Of a stretch of DNA of 64,000 nucleotides, positions 33,909 through 42,295 are shown piece after piece. A program made the translations under genes and the position numbers. This stretch comes from JBBQFI01 sp038321775 (GTDB taxonomy: Bacteria; Verrucomicrobiota; Verrucomicrobiia; Chthoniobacterales; UBA10450). Location of the stretch: contig JBBQFI010000002.1 in the NCBI GenBank assembly GCA_038321775.1, positions 62,001 to 126,000 of the forward strand. Reading direction: 5' to 3'. The notes under the pieces are model-generated. The model had not been told where the DNA came from, did not search any database, and worked only from the letters and a program-made list of their open reading frames with translations. The number at the start of each line of letters is the position of its first letter. The first letter of the stretch is position 1.

Positions 33909-35330
33909 ATGATCGGCGCGCCTACTCTTGAGATTGCGGTTGTCGTCCTGGGAATGGGATTGCTGCTCATCGAAGCGTTTTCCACGAAGATCGAAAAACA
34001 GGGAATTGCCTACGCCGGGATTTTGGGTCTTACCGTGATTTTGATCGCGAGCTTTTTTCTAGCGCCGGCACCAATCGATCACGCTTCTCCGCTTTGGAAT
34101 TTTTACACGGCAGATCCGCTCGCGATTTTCTTCAAACGCTTCGCGCTCGTGACGACAATTTTCGTTCTCGTCATGATGATCGACTATTCGCCGGTCATTC
34201 CGCAGTTCGTGCACGGAGCGACGCACCAATCTGGTCTCGGCGAATTTTTCGCGCTCCCGCTTTTTACCTGCGCCGGTTTGATGTGGATCGCATCCGCGAT
34301 CGATTTCGTCATGATCTTCGTTTCGATCGAGCTCGTTTCCGTTTCGTTTTACGTGCTCGTTAGTTTTACGCGCCGCAATCCCGCCACGCTCGAAGCCGGG
34401 GTAAAATATTTAATTCTTAGCGCCGTCTCCACCGGCTTTCTCGTCTACGGCATCACCTGGATATTTGGCGTTACCGGCGAAACCAATCTCAACCGCATCG
34501 CCTTTGCCCTAACGAGTGGGCATATCGAACCTGTGCCGGCGCTTTTCGGAATTGTCCTTGTCCTGATTGCGCTCGGATTCAAAATCGCGGCTGTTCCATT
34601 TCAAATCTGGGTACCGGATGTCTATCAAGGCGCGCCCACGCCAGTCACCACATTTCTTTCCGTGGGATCAAAGGCAGCTGGTTTCGTTGTTCTTCTGCGA
34701 ATTCTGCGCCCATTTTTTGTGCTGCCGCAGGTGCAAAAAGTTTTAGTTGTCGTCGCGGTTGCCACATTGATTTACGGAAACCTCGCGGCCCTTCCGCAAA
34801 GTAATCTCAAACGCCTGCTCGCTTATTCGAGCATCGCGCACACCGGTTATTTATTGATCGGCATCGTCTCGTTTTCCGGAGAAGCCGTGAGTTTTTATCT
34901 CGTCGCGTATCTTGCGATGACCTTGCTAAGTTTTGCGGTGCTCATTGTGGTAGCGAATGACACTGGCGAACAAATTCAGGATTTCGCGGGACTGGCCAAG
35001 CGCTCACCTTTTCTCGCGTTCGCCATGCTTTTGGCCATGGTATCGCTCGCTGGCCTTCCATTCACGGCGGGATTTCTGGGGAAATTCCTGATTTTCAATG
35101 CCGCCATTCAACAACATCAATACGTCCTTTCAGCGGTCGGCGTCGTCACTGTCGGATGCGGCTTCTATTATTATCTCAAAGTCGTTCGCGCGATGTATTG
35201 GCAGGATCCGAAAAAATCGGAACCGATTTTCGTAAGCGGACTCTCACGTCTCGCGATGACACTGCTGATGATCGCGAACATCGTGCTCGGAGTTTATCCG
35301 CAGCCGATCTTGCAAGCGCTGCGGCGCTAA
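33909..35330 (+). CDS. nuoN: NADH-quinone oxidoreductase subunit N
   Basis: The ND2 antiporter-like subunit, the last of the operon. Conserved pieces: VSIELVSVSFYVLVSF with the essential Glu, KIAAVPFQIWVPDVYQGAPTPVTTFLSVGSKAAGF, and SNLKRLLAYSSIAHTGYLLIG. The start may be GTG 33903 (overlapping the nuoM TGA as GTGA) or ATG 33909; both give about 474 residues. The operon ends with a convergent HNH gene 11 bases after the stop, and no T-rich terminator is visible. Confidence 0.96.
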   Translation: MIGAPTLEIAVVVLGMGLLLIEAFSTKIEKQGIAYAGILGLTVILIASFFLAPAPIDHASPLWNFYTADPLAIFFKRFALVTTIFVLVMMIDYSPVIPQFVHGATHQSGLGEFFALPLFTCAGLMWIASAIDFVMIFVSIELVSVSFYVLVSFTRRNPATLEAGVKYLILSAVSTGFLVYGITWIFGVTGETNLNRIAFALTSGHIEPVPALFGIVLVLIALGFKIAAVPFQIWVPDVYQGAPTPVTTFLSVGSKAAGFVVLLRILRPFFVLPQVQKVLVVVAVATLIYGNLAALPQSNLKRLLAYSSIAHTGYLLIGIVSFSGEAVSFYLVAYLAMTLLSFAVLIVVANDTGEQIQDFAGLAKRSPFLAFAMLLAMVSLAGLPFTAGFLGKFLIFNAAIQQHQYVLSAVGVVTVGCGFYYYLKVVRAMYWQDPKKSEPIFVSGLSRLAMTLLMIANIVLGVYPQPILQALRR

Positions 35331-35341
35331 CGGGCTCCGAG

Positions 35342-35953
35342 CTAATCGCTCAGCTCGACGTTCCAGTACGCGAGATCGACGAAATGCCGCCAGCTTTCGT
35401 GCTGCTGTGAACTGAACGTGACGTGCACGAACGGCCGCCACTTCGGCCGTTTCGGTTTTCGGATCAACGTCATGTGCGCTTCGTGCGGCAGACGATTTCC
35501 TTTTCGCGTGTTACACGGGATGCACGAGCAGACGACATTTTCCCAGGCCGTCGTACCACCGCGATCCCGCGGAAGCACGTGGTCCAAATTCAACTCGCTG
35601 CGATCGAAAATTTTCCCGCAATACTGACACGTGTTTTTGTCGCGTTCGAAAACATTGTGCCGCGTGAACTTCACTTCCTTCTTCGGCAACCGATCGAAGA
35701 GCAACAGCACGATCACGCGCGGAACGCGGATTTTCCATGAGATGGTCGTGACCATTTCGTGCTCTGGCGCAGTCCCGGAAAAATCGAGCCAGCTGTTGAA
35801 ATCGTGTGTCAGGAAATTGTTTTCGGGATCGGAAGAAACAACCTGCGCATGTCCCGCATAAACGAGCGCGAATGCTCGACGCGCCGAGCAGATGTTCACC
35901 GCCTGCCAGAGGCGGTTTAGAACCAGAACCTGACTATTAAGTAGCGTATGCAG
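35342..35953 (-). CDS. HNH endonuclease domain protein
   Basis: The HNH fold with structural zinc is clear: CQYCGKIF, LDHVLPRDRGGTTAWENVV and CIPCNTRKGNR (about residues 110-155). HNH proteins of this type are widespread single-domain genes of uncertain role. The segment QVLVLNRLWQAVNICSARRA, conserved at the family N-terminus, extends upstream of the GTG at 35899. The frame there offers only CTG (35953) as a start, so I place the 5' end at 35953 (203 residues) with caution. The gene lies 81 bases after pilT on the same strand. Confidence 0.82.
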   Translation of the reverse strand: MHTLLNSQVLVLNRLWQAVNICSARRAFALVYAGHAQVVSSDPENNFLTHDFNSWLDFSGTAPEHEMVTTISWKIRVPRVIVLLLFDRLPKKEVKFTRHNVFERDKNTCQYCGKIFDRSELNLDHVLPRDRGGTTAWENVVCSCIPCNTRKGNRLPHEAHMTLIRKPKRPKWRPFVHVTFSSQQHESWRHFVDLAYWNVELSD

Positions 35954-36034
35954 AGGTTTTTCGGGAAGCCGCCAACCCTCTTCCGCGGTTTCCCGCCCAA
36001 ATTTGCGCGACCTTAGCAGTCGCCATTTTCCTTG

Positions 36035-37198
36035 TCAACGAGCTGGGCGCCCTCCGCGACTTGTCGATTTCACAAAATTTCCCGGGATACGCTTCTCGTC
36101 ATCGGGCGCCGCACCCGCGGAATTACTCAGTTGTTGTTCTTCCTCGGGAAGGAATTTCTTGAAGAGATTTTTGTCGATCGCCTTCATGAACGCTTCGTGC
36201 GGAGAGACGACACCGTTTTGCAACAAGGCGAGAATCGCGTCGTCCATGAATTGCATTCCCTGCCCTTTGCCCGCCACGATGACGTCCTGCAATTTTTGCG
36301 TGGAACCTTCGCGAATGATTGCGGAAACGGCCGCATTCGCGATGAGGATTTCGTTGACCGCGACACGACCCGAGCCGTCCGCTTTTTTCATGAGAAGCTG
36401 CGCAAGAACGCCGCGCAACGAATTCGCCAGCATCGTGCGCGCCTGCGCCTGTTTGTTCGCGGGAAAAACATCGATCATGCGGTCGACTGTTTTGCGCGCA
36501 TTGTTCGTATGCAAAGTTCCGAAGACGAGCAGTCCCGTCTCCGCCGCAGTGAGAGCGAGCGAGATCGTCTCCAGATCGCGCATTTCGCCGACGAGTACGA
36601 TGTCCGCGTCTTCGCGCAACGCCGCCTTCAGACCGACCGGAAAAGATTCCGCGTTCGTCGGCACCTCACGCTGTGTGATGATGCTGCGCTTGTTCTCGTG
36701 CACGAACTCGATCGGCTCCTCGACCGTGACGATATGACGAGAAAAATTTTCGTTTATGTAGTCGATCAACGCCGCGAGCGTCGTCGATTTGCCTGAGCCG
36801 GTGGGCCCAGTCACGAGAACCAGACCGCCTCGCAGGCGGCCGAATTCTTTCACGACTGGCGGAACTCCGAGCTGCTCGATCGTTGCGATCTTCGTCGGGA
36901 TGAGACGGAACACCGCGCCGAAGCCGTTGGCTTGCTTGAGAAAATTACACCGGAAGCGCGACTGCTTATCCATCTCGTAGGCGAAATCCAGATCGCCGCG
37001 GTCCAGAAATAATTCCCAATTTTTTGGTCCGCAGATTTCGCTCATCATGACGGTCGCTTCGTCGCGCGTGATCGGTTCCGTGCGAATTGGTGCAACGTCG
37101 CCGTGTCGTCGAATTTTTGGCGGCTGGCCTTCACCAATATGCAGATCGGATGCGCCTTCCTTTACCAACAGATGAAAAAACTGATCGAGGTACGCCAT
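36035..37198 (-). CDS. pilT: Type IV pilus retraction ATPase PilT
   Basis: A hexameric ATPase that depolymerises type IV pili, used in twitching and DNA uptake. The 387-residue protein has the PAS-like N-terminal part (EGASDLHIGEGQPPKIRRHG), Walker A GPTGSGKSTTLAAL (about residue 130), the Asp box TVEEPIEFVH, Walker B with LREDADIVLVGEMRD, and the His box FGTLHTNNA. The C-terminal 45 residues after the AIDKNLF-type end are a lower-complexity tail. It is downstream of a PilT/PilU paralogue by 6 bases. Confidence 0.93.
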   Translation of the reverse strand: MAYLDQFFHLLVKEGASDLHIGEGQPPKIRRHGDVAPIRTEPITRDEATVMMSEICGPKNWELFLDRGDLDFAYEMDKQSRFRCNFLKQANGFGAVFRLIPTKIATIEQLGVPPVVKEFGRLRGGLVLVTGPTGSGKSTTLAALIDYINENFSRHIVTVEEPIEFVHENKRSIITQREVPTNAESFPVGLKAALREDADIVLVGEMRDLETISLALTAAETGLLVFGTLHTNNARKTVDRMIDVFPANKQAQARTMLANSLRGVLAQLLMKKADGSGRVAVNEILIANAAVSAIIREGSTQKLQDVIVAGKGQGMQFMDDAILALLQNGVVSPHEAFMKAIDKNLFKKFLPEEEQQLSNSAGAAPDDEKRIPGNFVKSTSRGGRPAR

Positions 37199-37204
37199 GC
37201 TGCC

Positions 37205-38338
37205 TTAAATCTTGAGACGTTGTCGCATCTCCTGTTTTTGTTCCGAGCGGGCGTACGCTTCGTCGGCGTTAATCAGTCCGCGCGCGTGCAAATCGCTCAG
37301 CGCATCATCCATTAATTGCATACCCTGTTTTTTTCCTGTCTGGATAATGCCAGGGAGCATGAAAGTTTTTGATTCGCGGATCACATTGGCCACGGCCGGT
37401 GTGTTGGTTAGTGTTTCAAGCGCGAGGGCGCGACCGCTTCCATCCGCGCGCGGAATCAACTGCTGGCTAATAATTCCACGCAACGATTCGCTAACCATGA
37501 TGCGGATCTGGTCCTGTTGATCGACGGGAAAAACATCGAGTAGACGATCGAGCGTGCGAGAAGCATTGCCCGTGTGAAGCGTGCCGAGAACAAGGTGACC
37601 GGTTTCCGATGCGGTGATGGCGAGAGAGATCGTTTCCAAATCGCGCATCTCGCCGACCATGATGACATCGGGATCTTCACGCAACGCGCCGCGCAACGCC
37701 GCGCCGAAAGATCGCGTATGCGTGTGCACTTCGCGTTGCGTGATGTGGCAACTCTTCGGTTCGAAAATGTATTCGATCGGATCTTCAAGCGTAATGATGT
37801 GTTCGCGGCGTTCGATATTTACCTGCTCGACCAACGCTGCGAGCGTCGTCGATTTTCCGCTGCCGACGGAACCGGTAACGAGAATAAGGCCATTCTGAAA
37901 ACGCGTGAGCAATTTGAGATGTTCGGGTAAACCGAGTTCATCCATCGTGCGGACGCGCGTATTGATGACGCGAAAAACGATGTCGGTCCCGAGCCGTTGT
38001 CGAACGACGCTCGTGCGAAAGCGCCCAAATTCATTCGCGTAAGCGAAATCTGCGTCGCCGCGTTGCGCGAGTTCTGTTTTACGTGCATCCGAAAGAAAAC
38101 CATTCGCGAGCGCCGCGGTTTGTTCTGCGCTCAAACGTGGCGCGTCAGGCCAGATCGGCTGCAGTGTTCCATGCAATCGCCAAATCGGCGGGGCATTGAC
38201 GCCGAGATGCAAATCGGAAGCTCCTGCCTTTTGCGCCACCGACAAGTATTCGTCCACATGCGTCGGGGACGTCGGTGCGGTTGTCGGCAAATGTTGTGTC
38301 GATTTTGCGGTCACGGTGCGGTGCAGATAGTTATGCAC
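37205..38338 (-). CDS. PilT/PilU-type pilus retraction ATPase paralogue
   Basis: This 377-residue protein has the same domains as the adjacent PilT: AGASDLHLGVNAPPIWRLHG, Walker A GSVGSGKSTTLAALV, LEDPIEYIF, LREDPDVIMVGEMRD and LGTLHTGNA. The first 25 residues are extra and rich in Thr/Pro. In proteobacteria a second ATPase, PilU, assists PilT; this may be the equivalent, but it could also be an independent PilT copy. No pilin or assembly genes are adjacent. Confidence 0.88.
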   Translation of the reverse strand: MHNYLHRTVTAKSTQHLPTTAPTSPTHVDEYLSVAQKAGASDLHLGVNAPPIWRLHGTLQPIWPDAPRLSAEQTAALANGFLSDARKTELAQRGDADFAYANEFGRFRTSVVRQRLGTDIVFRVINTRVRTMDELGLPEHLKLLTRFQNGLILVTGSVGSGKSTTLAALVEQVNIERREHIITLEDPIEYIFEPKSCHITQREVHTHTRSFGAALRGALREDPDVIMVGEMRDLETISLAITASETGHLVLGTLHTGNASRTLDRLLDVFPVDQQDQIRIMVSESLRGIISQQLIPRADGSGRALALETLTNTPAVANVIRESKTFMLPGIIQTGKKQGMQLMDDALSDLHARGLINADEAYARSEQKQEMRQRLKI

Positions 38339-38368
38339 CGGGCGCGGTTCCGTAAATCTAAAACGCCG

Positions 38369-38761
38369 TCACCATTTCTGCTTCCCGCGCTGGGCGCCGG
38401 AGAAAGCATTCAATTTTTGCATCGCGTAACTAACAATGACGGGTTTGAGCACACTGGCCGCAAATTTCATCGCCGTGAGCAGAAGCCCGGCTTCAACCAG
38501 CGTTTCCTTGCCTTTTTTCCGACCCCTGGCATCGACGTAAATTTTTTTCCTTCTCCTCGGTCCGGCCGTGAAGATCAGGCCAAGAACGATCGCTCCCGCC
38601 ACCCACACGACGGTATTGCGTTGGAAAGATTTTTTGATTTTGAGCGGGATATCCAGCTCGTAACGCAGACCGCTCAGATCGCGCCCCAACTCATAACGCG
38701 ATCGCTCGATGCGTTGCTTGATCTCGTTTAAAGATCCGTCTTTTCCAGATTCTTCAGCCAT
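38369..38761 (-). CDS. DUF3618-like membrane protein
   Basis: The 130-residue protein starts with a charged helix (IKQRIERSRYELGRDLSGLRYEL) followed by one transmembrane segment (about residues 50-66), a basic RRRKK patch and a second weak hydrophobic helix. This resembles DUF3618-type proteins, which often sit next to DUF883 and holin_3_6 genes, as here. The start lies 34 bases inside the upstream gene. The role is probably in the envelope or stress response. Confidence 0.72.
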   Translation of the reverse strand: MAEESGKDGSLNEIKQRIERSRYELGRDLSGLRYELDIPLKIKKSFQRNTVVWVAGAIVLGLIFTAGPRRRKKIYVDARGRKKGKETLVEAGLLLTAMKFAASVLKPVIVSYAMQKLNAFSGAQRGKQKW

Positions 38762-39150
38762 TCACGATCTTTCTTTAATTCAAAAGCTGTGGCGCGAAAC
38801 ATCGGTTTCTTCCATCGACTTCGCGCAATGATGACGCAGAGCAGCCCGAGAACGAAGAGCACCAGCGCGACCGTCAGCGCAACCCAGATCCACCACACAT
38901 GCAACGCGTGGGCCAAACCTACGACCGCGCCAACGAGGAGGAAAATAAATGCGATCGCGCAAAACATTCCGGCGGCGGCGACGCACCCGATGAGAATCAG
39001 AACGTTTAACGTCGCCGATTTTGATTCCTGCGCGAAAAGTTCAAAGCGGCTCTCGAAAAAAGCAACGAGCGCACCAAGCGTGCCGAACAAATTGCCCAGC
39101 AAACCGCCATGTCCCGCAGGATTGCGGAACCGCATGGGTTCCCCAGCCAT
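38728..39150 (-). CDS. Phage-holin-superfamily membrane protein (holin_3_6 type)
   Basis: A 140-residue protein with two strong adjacent transmembrane helices (about residues 48-72 and 80-106) flanked by amphipathic helices (FGTLGALVAFFESRFELFAQESK). This pattern matches the putative Actinobacterial holin-X/holin superfamily III domain. There is no phage context; in many bacteria this gene lies with DUF883 and DUF3618 genes, so lysis is unlikely to be its role. Confidence 0.75.
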   Translation of the reverse strand: MAGEPMRFRNPAGHGGLLGNLFGTLGALVAFFESRFELFAQESKSATLNVLILIGCVAAAGMFCAIAFIFLLVGAVVGLAHALHVWWIWVALTVALVLFVLGLLCVIIARSRWKKPMFRATAFELKKDREWLKNLEKTDL

Positions 39151-39162
39151 CCGGCAAATCTG

Positions 39163-39486
39163 CTAGTGCCGGAAAATTAATCCAAGAACAAACCCGATGC
39201 CGAGCGCAGTGAAAACTGCTTTCGTCGGATTCTCGCGAATATATTGCTCGCTATCTTCCTGGAACGTCCGCGCGCGATATCTCGCGTCTTCCCAGGCTTG
39301 CCCCGCTTTACCGCGCGCATCGTCCCAAGCCTGCTCGGCCTTGCCGCGATATTCGTCTGCCACCGCGCCCGCGGCGGATTTTAGGTCGTCCGTCGCCTTG
39401 CGTGCGTGCGTCTTGCTACTTTCCAGTTTGCTTTGTGCATCCGCTGTTCCGGACGCACCTGCGTTTGTTTTGTTTTCGTCTGCCAT
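39163..39486 (-). CDS. DUF883/ElaB-YqjD-like membrane-anchored protein
   Basis: The ATG at 39486 has a strong Shine-Dalgarno (AGGAG, 7 bases upstream), so the longer reading to 39513 is not used. The 107-residue product has a long hydrophilic, Ala/Lys/Asp-rich helical region with repeated AGQAWEDAR/EQAWDDARGK units and one C-terminal transmembrane helix (ALGIGFVLGLIF). This is the ElaB/YqjD layout. Those proteins bind ribosomes at the membrane in stationary phase in E. coli. Confidence 0.82.
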   Translation of the reverse strand: MADENKTNAGASGTADAQSKLESSKTHARKATDDLKSAAGAVADEYRGKAEQAWDDARGKAGQAWEDARYRARTFQEDSEQYIRENPTKAVFTALGIGFVLGLIFRH

Positions 39487-39639
39487 AACTTTTCTCCTGT
39501 GAATTCTTTCCATTAATATCGCCAGCTGCCGTTCTTCGGCAACCGAAGGCGAAAAATCAATCGTCCTATTGAAAACGTAAGTCCGACCGCGCCTGCGCTT
39601 GCCAAACTCACCGCTTTATTGTTCCAGGGTCGGAATCGT

Positions 39640-39858
39640 TTACTTCTCGCGAAAGATAATGCGCGCTTTGGTCAGATCATAAGGCGAAAGTTCCACTTCA
39701 ACTTTATCGCCTGGAACGATGCGGATGAAATGCTTGCGCATTTTGCCGGAAATATGCGCAAGCACGTTGCGCGATCCCGGCAATTCGACTCGAAACATCG
39801 TCCCCGGCAACACCTGCGTTACCGTTCCCTCCGTTACGATCTGTGCTTCTTTCGGCAC
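39640..39858 (-). CDS. infA: Translation initiation factor IF-1
   Basis: IF-1 binds the ribosomal A site during initiation. The S1-like OB fold is plain: EGTVTQVLPGTMFRVELPGSRNVLAHISGKMRKHFIRI and PGDKVEVELSPYDLTKARI (given in parts). The GTG at 39858 (MPKEAQIV) gives exactly 72 residues, the universal length; a longer frame to 39891 only adds unrelated residues. It stands between the DUF883 module and the TPR gene. Confidence 0.95.
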   Translation of the reverse strand: MPKEAQIVTEGTVTQVLPGTMFRVELPGSRNVLAHISGKMRKHFIRIVPGDKVEVELSPYDLTKARIIFREK

Positions 39859-39922
39859 GCGACAATATAACGCGGATCGTTTTTTTCTCAATCCGGCCGG
39901 GAGAAACGCACTTCGACCGATC

Positions 39923-41737
39923 TCATTTTACTTCCCTGGCCGCATCTTCCTTTCCCTGCTTTTCGTAGATTCGAATCAAATTCGTGGCGATCGTTTTTCG
40001 CGTGGGGTCTTGCTCCGCGAGATGCATTTGCGCTTCGCTCTGCGCTTCAAAAGCCAGGTTTTCCGCCTCGGTGTAACGTTTTTGGGATAGAAACAACTGA
40101 CTCAGCCGAACTTTTATAAGGCTAATGGCAACGTAATTCCTCGTCCCCTGATCTTCGCAGATGCGAAGAATTTCCCTTAGGGAATCTTCCGCTTCACGCA
40201 GGCGGCCTTCTTTGATCAGCACATCGCTCAACGTCAGCATCGGTCCCGTCCACGGCATTTTGTTTTCGGACGAGGATTCTTTCATCAGCGCAAGGGAATC
40301 GCGCGCCAGTTGCTCGGCCGATTTCACATCGTTTGCGAGCAGCGAAGCGACGGCGCGCTTTTCGATTGCGCGTGCATAAAAAAGATTTTTTTCTCCGAGC
40401 GTGTCGCGATAAATTTGTTGGGCCTCGCGCAAATTCTTCTTCGCTTCCGCTGGTTGGTCTTTGGCGAGCGCCAATTCGCCGAGCGCTTGCAATGTTATTC
40501 CCATCTCCCATTGCGGGTGATCCGTTGTTTCTCGAAACTCGGTCAGGGATTGACGTAAAAGCACTTCGCCTTTTTTCAGATCGCCGAGCGAAACGAGAAC
40601 GCTGCCTAAATTCGTTTGGACGCTGCTTAAAACGGAGTGTTCGTGTCCTTTTGGATGCAAGGCCGAAGCAATCCAAAGCGCTTCCTCGAGAAGAGCGCGA
40701 CCCGCTTTTGCTTCGCCGCGGTGGAATTTCTCAGTACCCAAATAGTCGAGCGCATTAGCGAACTTCAACGGATCGAAATCCGCGGCATGCGATTGCTCCT
40801 GCTTTCGAAAAAAGGCCACCGCTTTCTCGAGGAACTGATCGGCTTCCGCAAGTTTATCGCGTCGATACGAAAGAACTCCGAGTTCCACCAGCGTGTATGC
40901 AACCTGTGCGTTGATCGCGCCATAAAACGCCATTTGTAACTCGAGCGCAGATCGCAGATTTTTTTCCGCCGCATCGTACCGACCCTGGGAAGCGTAGGCA
41001 CTTCCGATCGTGCTTAAAACTTCGCCGCGCGCATCGGGATGGTCCGCTAATTCGCTCTGCACCTGCGGCGCGATTTGATCGAGCATTTCATCAATCGCGA
41101 CACTTTTCTTCTGAGCCACCGGCCACACCGGCGTGACTCTTTGATTCGAAAAAGAAAGCATCTGCTGCAGAAAACTGCTGACACGTTCAGCGCGCGCCAC
41201 GTCTGCTTTTGCGGCGTCGCGTTCACGTTGTGCTTCCTCTGCTTTTTTCCGCGCACTCAGCAATCCGAAAAGCAGCGCGACCAGTGCCAAGCCCATAGCC
41301 AGCATCGCAAGTGAAGCACGCAAACCGAATTTAGGACGGCGATGTTCGACGCTTCGTCTACGCGCGACTACGGGCGGTGTTTCAACATTGCTCGCAGCAA
41401 CTTCCGGAATCTGCGGAACGGGAGATTCCGGTCGCTCAGGTGGTTCAGGTTCGGGCTCGATCGCGACAGGCTCGGGGGGAATGAATTCAGGCGTTTCGCT
41501 TTCTTCGACGGCGCGCGATTCTTCTTCCTGAATCGAAGCGTCTTTCGTCAGTTCATACGCAGGTAATTCAATGAAATCGTGTGCGGCTTCTTCAAAACGC
41601 AGCAACGACTCCGCCTCTTCGCGTAGCGTAACATTGTCTCCGCATACGTCGCTCAGAAATTGTGCGCGTTCCCGCGGAGCGCATTCCAACGCCGATGCGA
41701 CCAAATCCGCGAGCCGGTCCGTTTGTTCAGGCTGCAT
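39923..41737 (-). CDS. Membrane-anchored TPR protein with kinase-type N-terminus but no kinase
   Basis: The 604-residue protein begins with LADLVASALECAPRERAQFLSDVCGDNVTLREEAESLL, a segment that in acidobacterial and verrucomicrobial proteins usually precedes a Ser/Thr kinase domain. Here a Pro/Glu-rich linker (about residues 70-130) follows, then one transmembrane helix (about 145-165), a coiled coil and about 10 TPR-like repeats to the end. No kinase motifs are present. The N-terminus overlaps the ECF sigma gene by 11 bases, so it probably acts as its membrane-bound partner or sensor. Confidence 0.82.
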   Translation of the reverse strand: MQPEQTDRLADLVASALECAPRERAQFLSDVCGDNVTLREEAESLLRFEEAAHDFIELPAYELTKDASIQEEESRAVEESETPEFIPPEPVAIEPEPEPPERPESPVPQIPEVAASNVETPPVVARRRSVEHRRPKFGLRASLAMLAMGLALVALLFGLLSARKKAEEAQRERDAAKADVARAERVSSFLQQMLSFSNQRVTPVWPVAQKKSVAIDEMLDQIAPQVQSELADHPDARGEVLSTIGSAYASQGRYDAAEKNLRSALELQMAFYGAINAQVAYTLVELGVLSYRRDKLAEADQFLEKAVAFFRKQEQSHAADFDPLKFANALDYLGTEKFHRGEAKAGRALLEEALWIASALHPKGHEHSVLSSVQTNLGSVLVSLGDLKKGEVLLRQSLTEFRETTDHPQWEMGITLQALGELALAKDQPAEAKKNLREAQQIYRDTLGEKNLFYARAIEKRAVASLLANDVKSAEQLARDSLALMKESSSENKMPWTGPMLTLSDVLIKEGRLREAEDSLREILRICEDQGTRNYVAISLIKVRLSQLFLSQKRYTEAENLAFEAQSEAQMHLAEQDPTRKTIATNLIRIYEKQGKEDAAREVK

Positions 41738-42239
41738 TGCTCAAAGCGCGATAAAGCCAAAGCTTGGCAAAATTCCAGTCGCGCAGGATCGTTTTTTCCG
41801 ACACTTGAAGCGCTTCCGAAATCTGCTTTTGATCAAGGCCACCAAAGAACCTCAGTTCCACCACCTCGGATTTTCTGGGATAAAATTCGGCGAAATTAGA
41901 GAGCGCACCATCGAGCGCCACGAGATCGACATCACTGCCAACCTTCATATCGACCGCGTGTTCGCGCAGTTGATCGACTAAAATTTGTCGCATGACGCGC
42001 GCGCCCGCTCCATAAAAGCGCGCGCGATCCACCCAAGTCATCTGACTGTCGTCGACCATTCGCAGGTAAGCCTCATGAACGAGAGCAGAGTTTCCCGAAT
42101 CATCTGAGCGCTGACGATATTCGGAAACGAGAGCCCGCAATTCTTCCTCGATCAGAGGCGTCAGTTGCGCTTGTACCTCATCGCCTTCTTCACGCCACTG
42201 CATCAGCAGTTGCGTCGCATCTGGTCCATTGGAGTTCAC
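41727..42239 (-). CDS. ECF-type RNA polymerase sigma factor
   Basis: A 170-residue sigma factor of the ECF class common in Planctomycetes, Acidobacteria and Verrucomicrobia: TQLLMQWREEGDEVQAQLTPLIEEELRALVSEYRQ and the strongly conserved ALVHEAYLRMVD and RARFYGAGARVMRQILVD in region 2, then EVVELRFFGGLDQKQISEALQVSEKTILRDW in region 4 (cited in parts). These sigma factors typically pair with kinase/TPR proteins; the next gene is a TPR protein coupled by an 11-base overlap. Confidence 0.92.
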   Translation of the reverse strand: MNSNGPDATQLLMQWREEGDEVQAQLTPLIEEELRALVSEYRQRSDDSGNSALVHEAYLRMVDDSQMTWVDRARFYGAGARVMRQILVDQLREHAVDMKVGSDVDLVALDGALSNFAEFYPRKSEVVELRFFGGLDQKQISEALQVSEKTILRDWNFAKLWLYRALSNAA

Positions 42240-42295
42240 GACTTCTCATTAATGTATTCTAATAACTCTGCGGGACCGCAAGAAAAGGAATCGCC

